A stretch of 64,000 nt of DNA from Asparagopsis taxiformis (lineage: Eukaryota > Rhodophyta > Florideophyceae > Bonnemaisoniales > Bonnemaisoniaceae): the NCBI GenBank assembly GCA_030407315.1, contig JALQPE010002263.1:62001-126000 (forward strand), written 5' to 3'. Shown piece by piece: positions 49,103 through 57,757 of this stretch. Each line of letters opens with the position of its first letter. Position 1 is the stretch's first letter. The notes beneath the pieces were generated by a model. That model searched no databases. It was not told where the DNA came from and was given only the letters and a program-made list of their open reading frames with translations. Both the position numbers and the translations under genes were made by a program.

Positions 49103-52100
49103 ATGAATACGTTCGAGAACAATCTCATCGACTACGAAGTCACCGAAGATGGCGTGTTCTACGAAGACGAACAAGAGGAGGAACATGATGGGGAGGAAAG
49201 TGACCCTCTGGCCAGCGAGTCCGAGCCCGAAAATCCAGACAAGGATGCCCAGGAGGAGGTGTTTGGCGCTTCGTTCGAAGACCTCATCGCTGAGTCACGC
49301 GGCATGAGAGGTCGTCGCAAACGAAAGAAATGTTTCGGTGCAATGGGAAGTTCTAAACGATCGCGCTCAGACGTTCCATCTCATCTCATGTCGCTGATGG
49401 GGTCTGCTACCTTGGCTTATATGACCAAGCGCTATGACGTAGCCAAAGAAGCTCTCAATCAAATCATTTCCGAGGCGCCCAAATCAGCAGCACCCTACCG
49501 CACCCTCGGTTTGATTCTCGAGGACGAGGGAAAGAAGGAAGAGGCACTGCAAAGCTTTATGCGCGCCGCTGAGATGAATAGGAATGATCGCGATTTATGG
49601 AAGAGGAATGCGACGTTGTGGGAGGAGATGGGAAATCATGAAAAGGCCATTCATTGTCTCACAATGGCACTCCGAGGCACCTATGGCCAAGATGCAGACG
49701 CTCTGGAGGCGAGAGGTCAGTTATATTTGAAGGGGCGCAAGATTCGCAAGGCTGCGGACAGTTTCGTTAAATTGTCAAAACTTCGTCCAGATGATCTTAC
49801 TGTTGCTCGTCGCGTCGTCGATACCTATCGCATTGTCGGTGACGAGGAGAGAGCTGTGTCGGTATTGGAAGATATGTTGGAAACTATCGAACAGAATGCA
49901 CCGCGGTCGTCCAAAGTCGACGAATTGGCTGTTCATGAGGCAAAGATTGGTGAGTTGTTACAGTTACTTGTGGAGGTTCGCTTTCAACAAAAGAGATATC
50001 ACGATGCATCCATTCTCATTTCTCGGCTTCAAGGCAGAAGTTCGGCCGATGGGAGGCCAATGACTTTTGTACAGAGGCTCATGCTTGCCATTTGTCAGCA
50101 TCGACTCGGTGCCGATACATTGGCTTCTCCAACGTTTCTTGAATTTATGGCTTCGCCAAGTATGGTGGCAAAGCATCCATTTCTTCTCCGACAAGTTGCT
50201 GACGCATGCAGCGACAATGGTGATTTTGCAAAAGCAGCTCGCGCGTATACGCTTCTCATCGAGCAGAATCAGGGCCAAGACCAAAGAGCAGCAGTAGATG
50301 TCTTGCTACACAGGGCTATTTGTTACAAGGAGCTAGACGATGTGGTCAAAGCGAAAGCAGACTTGGAAGCTATTCTGCAAATACAGCCTAGGCATGTTGA
50401 GGCTTCTCTTCGAATCATGGAGTTTCTTCCTCAGCCTAAAGCGAGTGAAAAGGGAAGTGGTCGCAAAACTCGCAAAATTGGCACTCGTGGTGGTAAGCGA
50501 TATGTATATGAGCTTGATGCGGAAGGAAATCGCGTCATTCAGACAGAAATTCAATCTTCGGGTTCCAATGTTGTCGCTGCTAGTGCTCGCAAAAAGGTGT
50601 TGGAAGTCCTCCTTGAAGCGAACATACGCTATGAGAATGGAGATTACAGAGGTTATTTATCTACGATATATCCTGCTCTAGCTGCTGCACTCAACCTACG
50701 CTGGTCATCACGTGAATTAGATGACGATTCAGGTTCAGAAGGTCCATCTGATGATGCCGATCCCACCGGAGTACCGATGGATTTTGCAGTGGGTAGTGGA
50801 AGTTTGGAGCAGACTGGCGCAAAACGTACCGGAGATGGCGATATACCTCGTAGCAAGCAAGGCGCTTCCGACGGTAGAAACAATGAAAATGGCATAGGTA
50901 TGTCAGTTACGAGGGGCTGTGATGATGCCCCTATCAATGGATGTCAAATGGATGGTGCTGGAAGGCCAATAGATAGCCAAGTTGGTCGTGTGGCTGGAGC
51001 TCAGAATATTGAAGGTGTTTTAACTACGGATGAAGCAATTGTGCCGTGGAATAATCCACCATTAGAAGGTGTATCACTGCAGCCATCGTTACCCACTTCT
51101 AACGTCAAGGAATCTGAGCAACGTAATGGAATTTCAGGAGAAGCTATTGAGAACATGGAAAACATTCACGAGAAGCAGGTCAACGCCAGCAATTGCGAAG
51201 CTCAACTATCAATACCAAGGGAAAGGGAAGAATGTGGGCCAATGTCCCTAATTTCCCTTGGTGGAAACCTAATGCGCATTCTTGATGACGAACTTTATGT
51301 AGAAGTTGTGGAGAGGGTTGCGACCTCGTTTCAGAAGCAGGGTGAATTGGCCAAAGCATATCCAATTACCAAGTTATTCGAGTCCTTGAGGCATCTGCGT
51401 GTCAAGGCAACTTCACCCCTCAAAATTCGGATCAAGATGCTGGATATGGCTGCTTCATTTGCAGCCGGAGATGTGTACAGAGGCTATGAACATGCGCGCA
51501 CGTTACTTTTGGAGGCTCCAGCAGATCCAGATCTGTGCTACGCATATTGTCTTGCCGATCAGTTGATGGACAAGATTTCGGCAGCGCAAAGGATCAAATC
51601 ATTCCGCTTTCTGGGTCGTCTCATCAAGAAGTTTCCAATGTCTTTGTTTTTATCCATGGTCGCGGGTAATTGTTCATCGCGCGGTTCAGTGAATACGAGT
51701 ACATATTCAGCCGGTTTGTACTTGAGGGCTTTTACGCTTGCTCCGCATAACCCTCTAATTTGTCTTTGCGTCAGTGTTCAATTGCTGTACGTTGCACTGT
51801 CCAGGCGGGTTGGAAATAGAAATGAAATGGTTATCCGAGCATTTGCATTTCTAGATGACTATCGGAGGGCTCGAGTGGAAAAAGCTAGCGAGTCTGAGAA
51901 GTTGGTATTCAGAATAGAGGCGGAATATAACATTGGACGCGCAATGCACCAGCTCGGAATTTTGCACATGGCGGCGGAGCTCTACCAGAAAGTGATAGAT
52001 TTCAAAGCGGAGGAAGGTGAAGAAATACCGCTATGGGCTGATCTTAGACGCGATGCGGCGTATAACTTGATGCAGATCTACAGAGAAAGCGGTTCAGAGC

Positions 52101-52141
52101 GTCTTGCAGCAAGCATTGCGGCGAAACATTTGATATTCTAA
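49103..52141 (+). CDS. TFIIIC TPR subunit (GTF3C3/Tfc4, tau131-like)
   Basis: 1012 residues in one exon. The subunit bridges DNA-bound TFIIIC to TFIIIB and recruits it at tRNA and 5S genes. An acidic N-terminus and a basic patch (RRKRKKCFG) are followed by TPR arrays from about residue 95: ATLAYMTKRYDVAKEALNQIISEAPKSAAPYRTLGLILEDEGKKEEALQSFMRAAEMNRND and further repeats to about 470. A disordered, acidic Ser/Gly/Asn-rich middle (about 540-720) separates them from a second helical TPR array up to the end (SLISLGG...AELYQKVIDF). That two-array layout with an acidic linker fits tau131. Neighbouring tRNA-Leu is a client gene type only by coincidence. Confidence 0.83.
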   Translation: MNTFENNLIDYEVTEDGVFYEDEQEEEHDGEESDPLASESEPENPDKDAQEEVFGASFEDLIAESRGMRGRRKRKKCFGAMGSSKRSRSDVPSHLMSLMGSATLAYMTKRYDVAKEALNQIISEAPKSAAPYRTLGLILEDEGKKEEALQSFMRAAEMNRNDRDLWKRNATLWEEMGNHEKAIHCLTMALRGTYGQDADALEARGQLYLKGRKIRKAADSFVKLSKLRPDDLTVARRVVDTYRIVGDEERAVSVLEDMLETIEQNAPRSSKVDELAVHEAKIGELLQLLVEVRFQQKRYHDASILISRLQGRSSADGRPMTFVQRLMLAICQHRLGADTLASPTFLEFMASPSMVAKHPFLLRQVADACSDNGDFAKAARAYTLLIEQNQGQDQRAAVDVLLHRAICYKELDDVVKAKADLEAILQIQPRHVEASLRIMEFLPQPKASEKGSGRKTRKIGTRGGKRYVYELDAEGNRVIQTEIQSSGSNVVAASARKKVLEVLLEANIRYENGDYRGYLSTIYPALAAALNLRWSSRELDDDSGSEGPSDDADPTGVPMDFAVGSGSLEQTGAKRTGDGDIPRSKQGASDGRNNENGIGMSVTRGCDDAPINGCQMDGAGRPIDSQVGRVAGAQNIEGVLTTDEAIVPWNNPPLEGVSLQPSLPTSNVKESEQRNGISGEAIENMENIHEKQVNASNCEAQLSIPREREECGPMSLISLGGNLMRILDDELYVEVVERVATSFQKQGELAKAYPITKLFESLRHLRVKATSPLKIRIKMLDMAASFAAGDVYRGYEHARTLLLEAPADPDLCYAYCLADQLMDKISAAQRIKSFRFLGRLIKKFPMSLFLSMVAGNCSSRGSVNTSTYSAGLYLRAFTLAPHNPLICLCVSVQLLYVALSRRVGNRNEMVIRAFAFLDDYRRARVEKASESEKLVFRIEAEYNIGRAMHQLGILHMAAELYQKVIDFKAEEGEEIPLWADLRRDAAYNLMQIYRESGSERLAASIAAKHLIF

Positions 52142-52322
52142 CTTGTATATTTCGGGGAGAAACAGGTTGAGGCGGTGCCTGACAAGATAAACAAATGTGA
52201 TTTACTTGCTAGGATCCTACAACCAGAAAAATAGACAACTTGGATAGCTGCGATCCACATTGCGGGCAGCGAAACTGTTAATGTGCGAGAGTGAGTGGAA
52301 TTGGCAGTAGCATGACGATACA
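52142..52322. other. Convergent spacer
   Basis: 180 bp between TFIIIC and the following minus-strand gene. Nothing else seen. Confidence 0.4.
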
Positions 52323-53072
52323 TTAGACTGATTGATCGCTGCTGCGAGTAGTCTTGAGGCGCTTTGCAAGACGGGTAACCCCTTTCTTGGAGTGCGGCAA
52401 TTGATCCTCGGAAGTGTCGCTTTCAAATCCATCAGACCAGTCTTCATCACTGTCGTCCTCGTCAGAGTTTTCATTTGCAACAACAGGCGGGGGCTCCTTG
52501 CCGGCTTCATCCTGCAACTTGATCGAAGCAGCGATAAGCTCTGCCTTTCTTTTCTTCTTCTTGATCTTCTTCAGTTCCTTCTTACTCAATTCTGGTTCCG
52601 GGGGGTTTTTCCTCTTGCGCTGCAGCAAATCGAGTCTCATTCTGACGCACTCATTACCAGCGCACACGGGCATCCTCCAGCAGGAGATCTTGGTGCCGGC
52701 GCGCATGTGGACCACTTCGCCGAGATTGATCGAGCCGACGTCGAGATACTCGCTGTCGACAAAGTCCTCCGGCGAGGTGTCGGAGTCGGCCTCGCACGCG
52801 ACGGGCTGTTGAATGCGCACGGCATAGTCGACCTGCACGCGACGACGGGCGGCATGTTCGATATTTGCGCTGCCAATGGGGATCACCTCGACGATGAGCG
52901 AATACAGCCCGTCCGTGGCGACCGTGTACACGCCGGTTGCCGGGTCGAAGCACGGGTGGATTTGGGCATCGTCCTCCACCTGCCAGTTGGTCAGGATGGT
53001 TTTTTCAACTGGCGTGTCGCGCAGCGGCTTCAACGGCCGGTGAAGCGCGGAGAAGGCAGGCAGATTGGACAT
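52323..53072 (-). CDS. Nuclear-type protein with a C1q/TNF-like jelly-roll candidate
   Basis: 249 residues from the ATG at 53072 (the frame opens at 53090 with TTG). Residues about 30-140 look like a beta-sandwich: WQVEDDAQIHPCFDPATGVYTVATDGLYSLIVEV, then alternating strands, then LDVGSINLGEVVHMRAGTKISCWRM. The FDPATG.YTV..DGLYSL.VEV run resembles the FDPATGKFTVPVPGVYYF.. start of C1q domains, and the L..G..V.(L/M)..G..I strand resembles their end. C1q/TNF folds occur in bacteria and eukaryotes, mostly secreted; here there is no signal peptide. The C-terminal 100 residues are Lys-rich (LKKIKKKKRK) then acidic (EDDSDEDWSD), typical of nuclear or nucleolar proteins. Fold call from pattern only. 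Confidence 0.45.
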   Translation of the reverse strand: MSNLPAFSALHRPLKPLRDTPVEKTILTNWQVEDDAQIHPCFDPATGVYTVATDGLYSLIVEVIPIGSANIEHAARRRVQVDYAVRIQQPVACEADSDTSPEDFVDSEYLDVGSINLGEVVHMRAGTKISCWRMPVCAGNECVRMRLDLLQRKRKNPPEPELSKKELKKIKKKKRKAELIAASIKLQDEAGKEPPPVVANENSDEDDSDEDWSDGFESDTSEDQLPHSKKGVTRLAKRLKTTRSSDQSV

Positions 53073-53227
53073 GTTGAAGGGTCGATGCAAGACTCGGATC
53101 TAGGGAGAGCCGCAGATTTGAGATGTCCCAAGCAATGTCGTGGAATATGGACTGGTAGATGGGCGAATCGTGAATTTCAGTGCGATTGAAATAACGCTCA
53201 GACGTACACCTCGGATAGTCGGGAAAT
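53073..53227. promoter_or_regulatory. Divergent spacer
   Basis: Short region between the C1q-like gene start and a small plus-strand frame. Confidence 0.3.
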
Positions 53228-53545
53228 ATGAGCGTACGCCACCGCCAACAACTAAAGTGGGCTATTGTCACCAGCCTGTTGAATAATTGGGTGGGCCGCT
53301 CCGTTGCCGACGTTGTCAACTTGCTCCCTCTACTTTTTCCAGAATTCGGACAAGGCCCGGTGTCCTCGGCAACTGTTCGTCATTATTGGTTGTCGCTTCA
53401 CTCGGATCATTCAACCCATATGCGCCAAGTGTTCACGTATGTCTCCCGCCAATTATTGCGTTATCTTACTCTGAAGGCAAGTTGTTTCGAATTCAAAACC
53501 CCCTTTTCATTCCCATTCCTTCCTCCCCGGACAGTGCCTGCTTGA
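53228..53545 (+). CDS. Small uncharacterised ORF upstream of RecQ
   Basis: 105 codons from an ATG, ending 8 bp before the RecQ ATG. The first ~75 residues look protein-like (VTSLLNNWVGRSVADVVNLLPLLFPEFG, YVSRQLLRYLTL), the rest less so. No family recognised. It may be an upstream ORF in the RecQ leader, the 3' part may be spurious, or it may be an exon I cannot join. Low confidence. Confidence 0.25.
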   Translation: MSVRHRQQLKWAIVTSLLNNWVGRSVADVVNLLPLLFPEFGQGPVSSATVRHYWLSLHSDHSTHMRQVFTYVSRQLLRYLTLKASCFEFKTPFSFPFLPPRTVPA

Positions 53546-53553
53546 CACCCACC

Positions 53554-55332
53554 ATGACCTTAGACAACCCCGATTACCTCTCTGTGCTCAACACTTACTT
53601 TGGATTCAAAACCCTACGCGGATCGCAAGAAGACGCCGTAATCGCTCTCTTGCAAGGCAAAGACGTTCTCGTAACCGCACCGACAGGCCATGGCAAATCG
53701 CTATGCTTTCAACTCCCGGCTCTGGTGCACTACACCGATCCGCGCAAGAGGAATTCCGTCAGCATTGTGATATCACCACTGGTATCTCTCATGCAGAATC
53801 AAGTCAGCGCTCTGAAATCTCGTGCCATACCGTGCGCATTGCTTTCATCTGCTGAAACGGAAGCATCCAACAATTCCGTATTTGCTTCACTTTCCGCCAG
53901 TGAACCACCCTTTGCTCTTCTCTACGTCACCCCAGAGAAGCTCGTTACTCCACGTTTCCAATCTGTCATGCGCGCCTTGGATAACCGCAAAAAGCTGGCT
54001 TTGCTTGCGGTTGACGAAGCACATTGCATTTCACAATGGGGACACGATTTTCGCAAAGCGTATGCATCTTTAGGCGTCGTTAAACAAAATTTCCCTGATC
54101 TGCCCGTCATTGCACTTACAGCCACTGCTACCGCACATGTCCGACGCGATATTATTTCCTCTCTGAACATACCCAATGCCATGCGAATTCACACGTCCTT
54201 TCTGCGAGATAATATCCGGTACGAATGTCGATATGCCGATGTACTTTCCGTTTCTGTGGAGGCTGATATCGTATCTTATGTGAAGAATCGTCGCAGTGCA
54301 GATGGCACTTTCGAGATGGGCATTATTTATGCGTTTAAGACAGACACGGTGGATGCCATGGCCAGTTTGTTGCAAAACAACGGTATTCCCGCTGCTTCAT
54401 ATCATGGCAAAATGACGCCGAATCAGCGTAAAGCCTCTCAGACCTCCTTTGAAAGTGGTGATACCCCTGTCATTGTAGCGTCAACTGCATTCGGAATGGG
54501 TATAGATGTGGCAGCAATTCGCTACGTGATACATCACTCTATTCCGAAAACTGTTGAAGCTTTCTATCAAGAAAGTGGACGCGCTGGTCGTGATAAGAAA
54601 CCAGCCGACAGTCTGCTGTACTACTCGGAAAAGGATGCAGACTTTATGGTGTTTCTCAGCTCGAAACAGTACGGCACATCTGACGAACGACGTGCTAAAG
54701 CCGCCCTGGAAGCATTGCAAGCTATGAAATTGTACTGCACTCAGGCCAAGTGTCGGCGCGTACACCTCCTGCAGTATTTTGGGGAAAAAGCTTCAGCGAA
54801 AGATATCTGTGGGCCGCAAGGATGTGATGTGTGCCATGATCGTGCAGACGTCTTACAACGGATGTGCATGAAGGTGCGTGTACACACGAACAAGTTTCAT
54901 TCCAAAAGAAGCGGTGCAACAACACCAGCTGCAGAGTTTCAAACTGCCCGGTCCATTTTGAAGCTTGCGCAGCAACGGGAGAAGGCTGAGAGAGAAAGAG
55001 CTGAGAAACGACCACGTACGATGTTGGAAGCGGAAGAAATAGATGACTCTAGTAGTGACGAGAATCAAGTTGCTGTGAAGAGGAAGGTTGAGGAATTCCT
55101 GTCTCACGAAAAGCCTAGTTTAGGGCTACGTGCTCTTGCAATGGCGGAGGAAGCTGAAAACATAGAGGCGAGGTCGCGATTAAAGTTACCACGACAAAGG
55201 CTTTTGGGTCGGAGTGGTGGTTTGACAGTGGCAGCGGGTGTGTCGACAACTACAGGTCAGAGAAAGAGGGGAACCCTGGGTCGTGTTGGTTTTCGGAGAA
55301 CTGCGCGTCCTAGTTCTCGAGAAAATGTTTGA
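53554..55332 (+). CDS. RecQ-family DNA helicase
   Basis: 592 residues from the ATG at 53554 in good context (CACCATGA); the open frame extends to 53287 without an earlier supported start. RecQ helicases unwind DNA 3'-5' in recombination and fork restart. Motifs in order: 0 (FGFKTLRGSQEDAV), I TAPTGHGKS (41-49), Ia SPLVSLMQNQV, II DEAHCISQWGHDFRKAY (154-), III ALTATA, IV IIYAFKTDT, V ASTAFGMGID, VI QESGRAGRD. A zinc-binding Cys set follows (KLYC..AKC......CGPQGCDVCHD). No RQC winged helix or HRDC domain is visible; the tail is charged and disordered. This layout is RecQ5-like or plant RecQ-like. Confidence 0.9.
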   Translation: MTLDNPDYLSVLNTYFGFKTLRGSQEDAVIALLQGKDVLVTAPTGHGKSLCFQLPALVHYTDPRKRNSVSIVISPLVSLMQNQVSALKSRAIPCALLSSAETEASNNSVFASLSASEPPFALLYVTPEKLVTPRFQSVMRALDNRKKLALLAVDEAHCISQWGHDFRKAYASLGVVKQNFPDLPVIALTATATAHVRRDIISSLNIPNAMRIHTSFLRDNIRYECRYADVLSVSVEADIVSYVKNRRSADGTFEMGIIYAFKTDTVDAMASLLQNNGIPAASYHGKMTPNQRKASQTSFESGDTPVIVASTAFGMGIDVAAIRYVIHHSIPKTVEAFYQESGRAGRDKKPADSLLYYSEKDADFMVFLSSKQYGTSDERRAKAALEALQAMKLYCTQAKCRRVHLLQYFGEKASAKDICGPQGCDVCHDRADVLQRMCMKVRVHTNKFHSKRSGATTPAAEFQTARSILKLAQQREKAERERAEKRPRTMLEAEEIDDSSSDENQVAVKRKVEEFLSHEKPSLGLRALAMAEEAENIEARSRLKLPRQRLLGRSGGLTVAAGVSTTTGQRKRGTLGRVGFRRTARPSSRENV

Positions 55333-55958
55333 GATAGGAATGGATGAACGCTATTCTGTGAAGTTGCTCACATGTATCATAGGCTGCATCTTGATCAATG
55401 TTCTAAACGTCAAATACATGCAAGTGATATAAGCGGAGGTGAAGGAGATGCGCTGGACAAGGTGGCGAGCATTTGAAGCAAATGACATGGAAGAAGTACT
55501 GAGGCATTCTCTATGGCTAGTATGGCTACGTGTGAAGCGTCTCATAAAGTGTGTTTTCAACAAACTTGGGGTGTATCGTTCCTAAACTACCAGCATGGCT
55601 GTTCAGCGTCGGAGACTTCTGATTTCTCGCAAGCACACTTGTGCCTGGGTCAAATTAAACCTAAACGACATATTTTGAATTTGAACTTTTCCTTGACAAC
55701 AAATGTTCAAGTTGGAGGCAGATTAGGCAACGAATTGGCTGCACGGAGTTGATCGCCTAAACGACGACCCACTTGGCATTTTCACTGGTCTGCGCAACGA
55801 ACCAGTAGTGTTTCATATGCCTGTAAGCCTCATAACGACAGCAAGCAAAACTCAGAGTTCAACTACAAACTAGAAACCTTCCTGAACGCAAGTGTCATCT
55901 CCGTAACTCTACACGCCTGAAACCAACAAAGCGCATTACTTCCAGAGCTGCATCCAAG
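55333..55958. other. Spacer
   Basis: About 625 bp. Short plus frame 55513-55752 has no motif. Nothing supported. Confidence 0.4.
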
Positions 55959-57038
55959 ATGCCATCCCCCCTGGAATCCTTTATATCCGACCTGAGCAAC
56001 ACAATTGAAGCATGCACGAAGGACGCAGAAGGCGTTCAACGCAGCCTTGCAAGCTCGAAACGTGCGTCTGCAGCAGAAATTGTAAACCTATCTTCTACGA
56101 TATGTGAGGAAGTCAAGCAATTGAACGGGCAACTTCCCCAGCTGGTAGGTCTCTCGCGCGGAATGCCGCGCTCCTCCGTTCTTCTCGATGCGGCGTTTGC
56201 GCATTTGGCGGCTGTGGACGCGGTACTCGACCAATTTGAAGCGCGTCTAGAGTCTGCATATGGAATTCAGCCGGTCGTTGTACCCGAAGAAACGGGGCCG
56301 CTATTAGCCGATGTGGCGGACATTTATTCTGGAGATAGCGTTTCGAAAATGACGCCGCCACGAGCGGCTGAGCCACCGCCACCGCCTGTGGACACCATGC
56401 CGGTTACCCCGCGATTGGAGGACTTTGGCATCTCGGACGAGGCGCTACAGAACGACTTAAAATGTCTCGGACTCGGTAGTATTTCGCGACTGGCGTCGGG
56501 GAGCGCCGGTAGTAGTCAGACACCCAACGGACTGGCCGAGCTCGGAGTGTATGGCGGAGCGCGCGGAGTGCTGGACGGTGGCGATATCGGGATTCTGGGC
56601 ATCGAGACGCCGGTGCAAGTGGAGGAGAAGTTTGAGAGTAGACGACGTGAGGCGGTGGCAGCTATGACTGCTCGATCGAGTCCGGTGGTGCAGGCGGGGG
56701 TAGAGAGACGATTGGATTATTCGGGATTGGCGGATGGGTATTATGATGATTGTGTTGAGGGCGAAGGGATGGAGGAGCGAGTTGGAAAGGCGTGCGAATT
56801 GGTGAGGGAGAATTATGATGACATGGCGGAGTTTGTGAAGAAGAGTAACTCGTTGATGGAGATTGAAGAGGCGGCAATGGTATTGGTGCAGAGCGGGGAC
56901 ATGGTATTTGCGGAGAGCGCGTTGCGGGAATTGTGGGCGGATATGGGGAAGAGGAATTACAATCGATTGTTATTGGCTATGTCACAAGGAGGTGTGTTGA
57001 AAGGAGAGGGCAAAGGCGTTTACGCGCTGCAAGTGTAG
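55959..57038 (+). CDS. Unknown protein with features suggesting SKA3 (kinetochore)
   Basis: 359 residues, ATG at 55959. The N-terminal ~110 residues are helical with heptad-like hydrophobics (LESFISDLSNTIEACTKDAEG...LDQFEARLESAYG), suited to helical-bundle assembly. A Pro-rich linker follows, then MPVTPRLEDFGISDE, close to the TP.LEDFG(L/I)S motif I associate with SKA3 proteins. The C-terminal ~90 residues form a winged-helix-like segment (EEAAMVLVQSGDMVFAESALRELWADMGKRNYNRLLLAMSQGGVLKGEGKGVYAL). Bundle, motif and winged helix in that order fit SKA3, which binds microtubules within the Ska complex. The motif recall is not certain, so I would treat this as a lead. Confidence 0.4.
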   Translation: MPSPLESFISDLSNTIEACTKDAEGVQRSLASSKRASAAEIVNLSSTICEEVKQLNGQLPQLVGLSRGMPRSSVLLDAAFAHLAAVDAVLDQFEARLESAYGIQPVVVPEETGPLLADVADIYSGDSVSKMTPPRAAEPPPPPVDTMPVTPRLEDFGISDEALQNDLKCLGLGSISRLASGSAGSSQTPNGLAELGVYGGARGVLDGGDIGILGIETPVQVEEKFESRRREAVAAMTARSSPVVQAGVERRLDYSGLADGYYDDCVEGEGMEERVGKACELVRENYDDMAEFVKKSNSLMEIEEAAMVLVQSGDMVFAESALRELWADMGKRNYNRLLLAMSQGGVLKGEGKGVYALQV

Positions 57039-57757
57039 AGTAGGATATCTGTGATTGATTTGTGATATCCGGAAAGCGCGCTATCTCACAACTCCGTTAA
57101 AAGCCATTTTAGTATCTGCGCAATTGAAAGAAAGTGGAGCGTCGCGTCTTTTCAGAAAATATTTGACGTCGATTCATGTGAGGAAGCACGCACTGCTGGC
57201 ATGGCGCAGATTGCATCGAGGTACGGCAAATAGGAATGGGGCTACGGCTACCGCACACGTGTTGAGAATAGGTGGCGGAAGTTTGATTTGTATCAGCAGC
57301 GCTGCGTGGGGAGTTTGGAAGCGGTGTTTTTTTGAAAAAATAGATGGAATTGGGAACGTCCGCCGCCAATGTCCATAGAAACGCCACCAAACACAGTTGC
57401 ACACCTACCACAGAAATTCTCGACAAAATTTCCCAACCAATCGCGTCGCTTCACCATCGAACAGGCGCCACAGAATGTGACTGTTCGCCACCAGATGATT
57501 ATACCTCCAAACAGGCTGTGCCGCCGTCTTTAGCGCCCGCTTCTACCATTCGCCATGCGCCACCATTCGTCGCTGTGATATTCGCTTTATGTGCACAGCG
57601 TGTTCATTCCGTGAGATAGAATCTCCTTCCCGCTCTTCAATTCTCCGCTTACGGGACGTTTTCAACTCACAGTCACACGCTCTCCGTTACTCGAACTACC
57701 CCTACTGCGCGAATCCCAACATGGGCTTGCACTCACCCTGCATCTAACCCTCAACGC
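57039..57757. other. Spacer
   Basis: About 720 bp. No supported ORF; the region just before the next ATG is C/T-rich. Confidence 0.4.
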
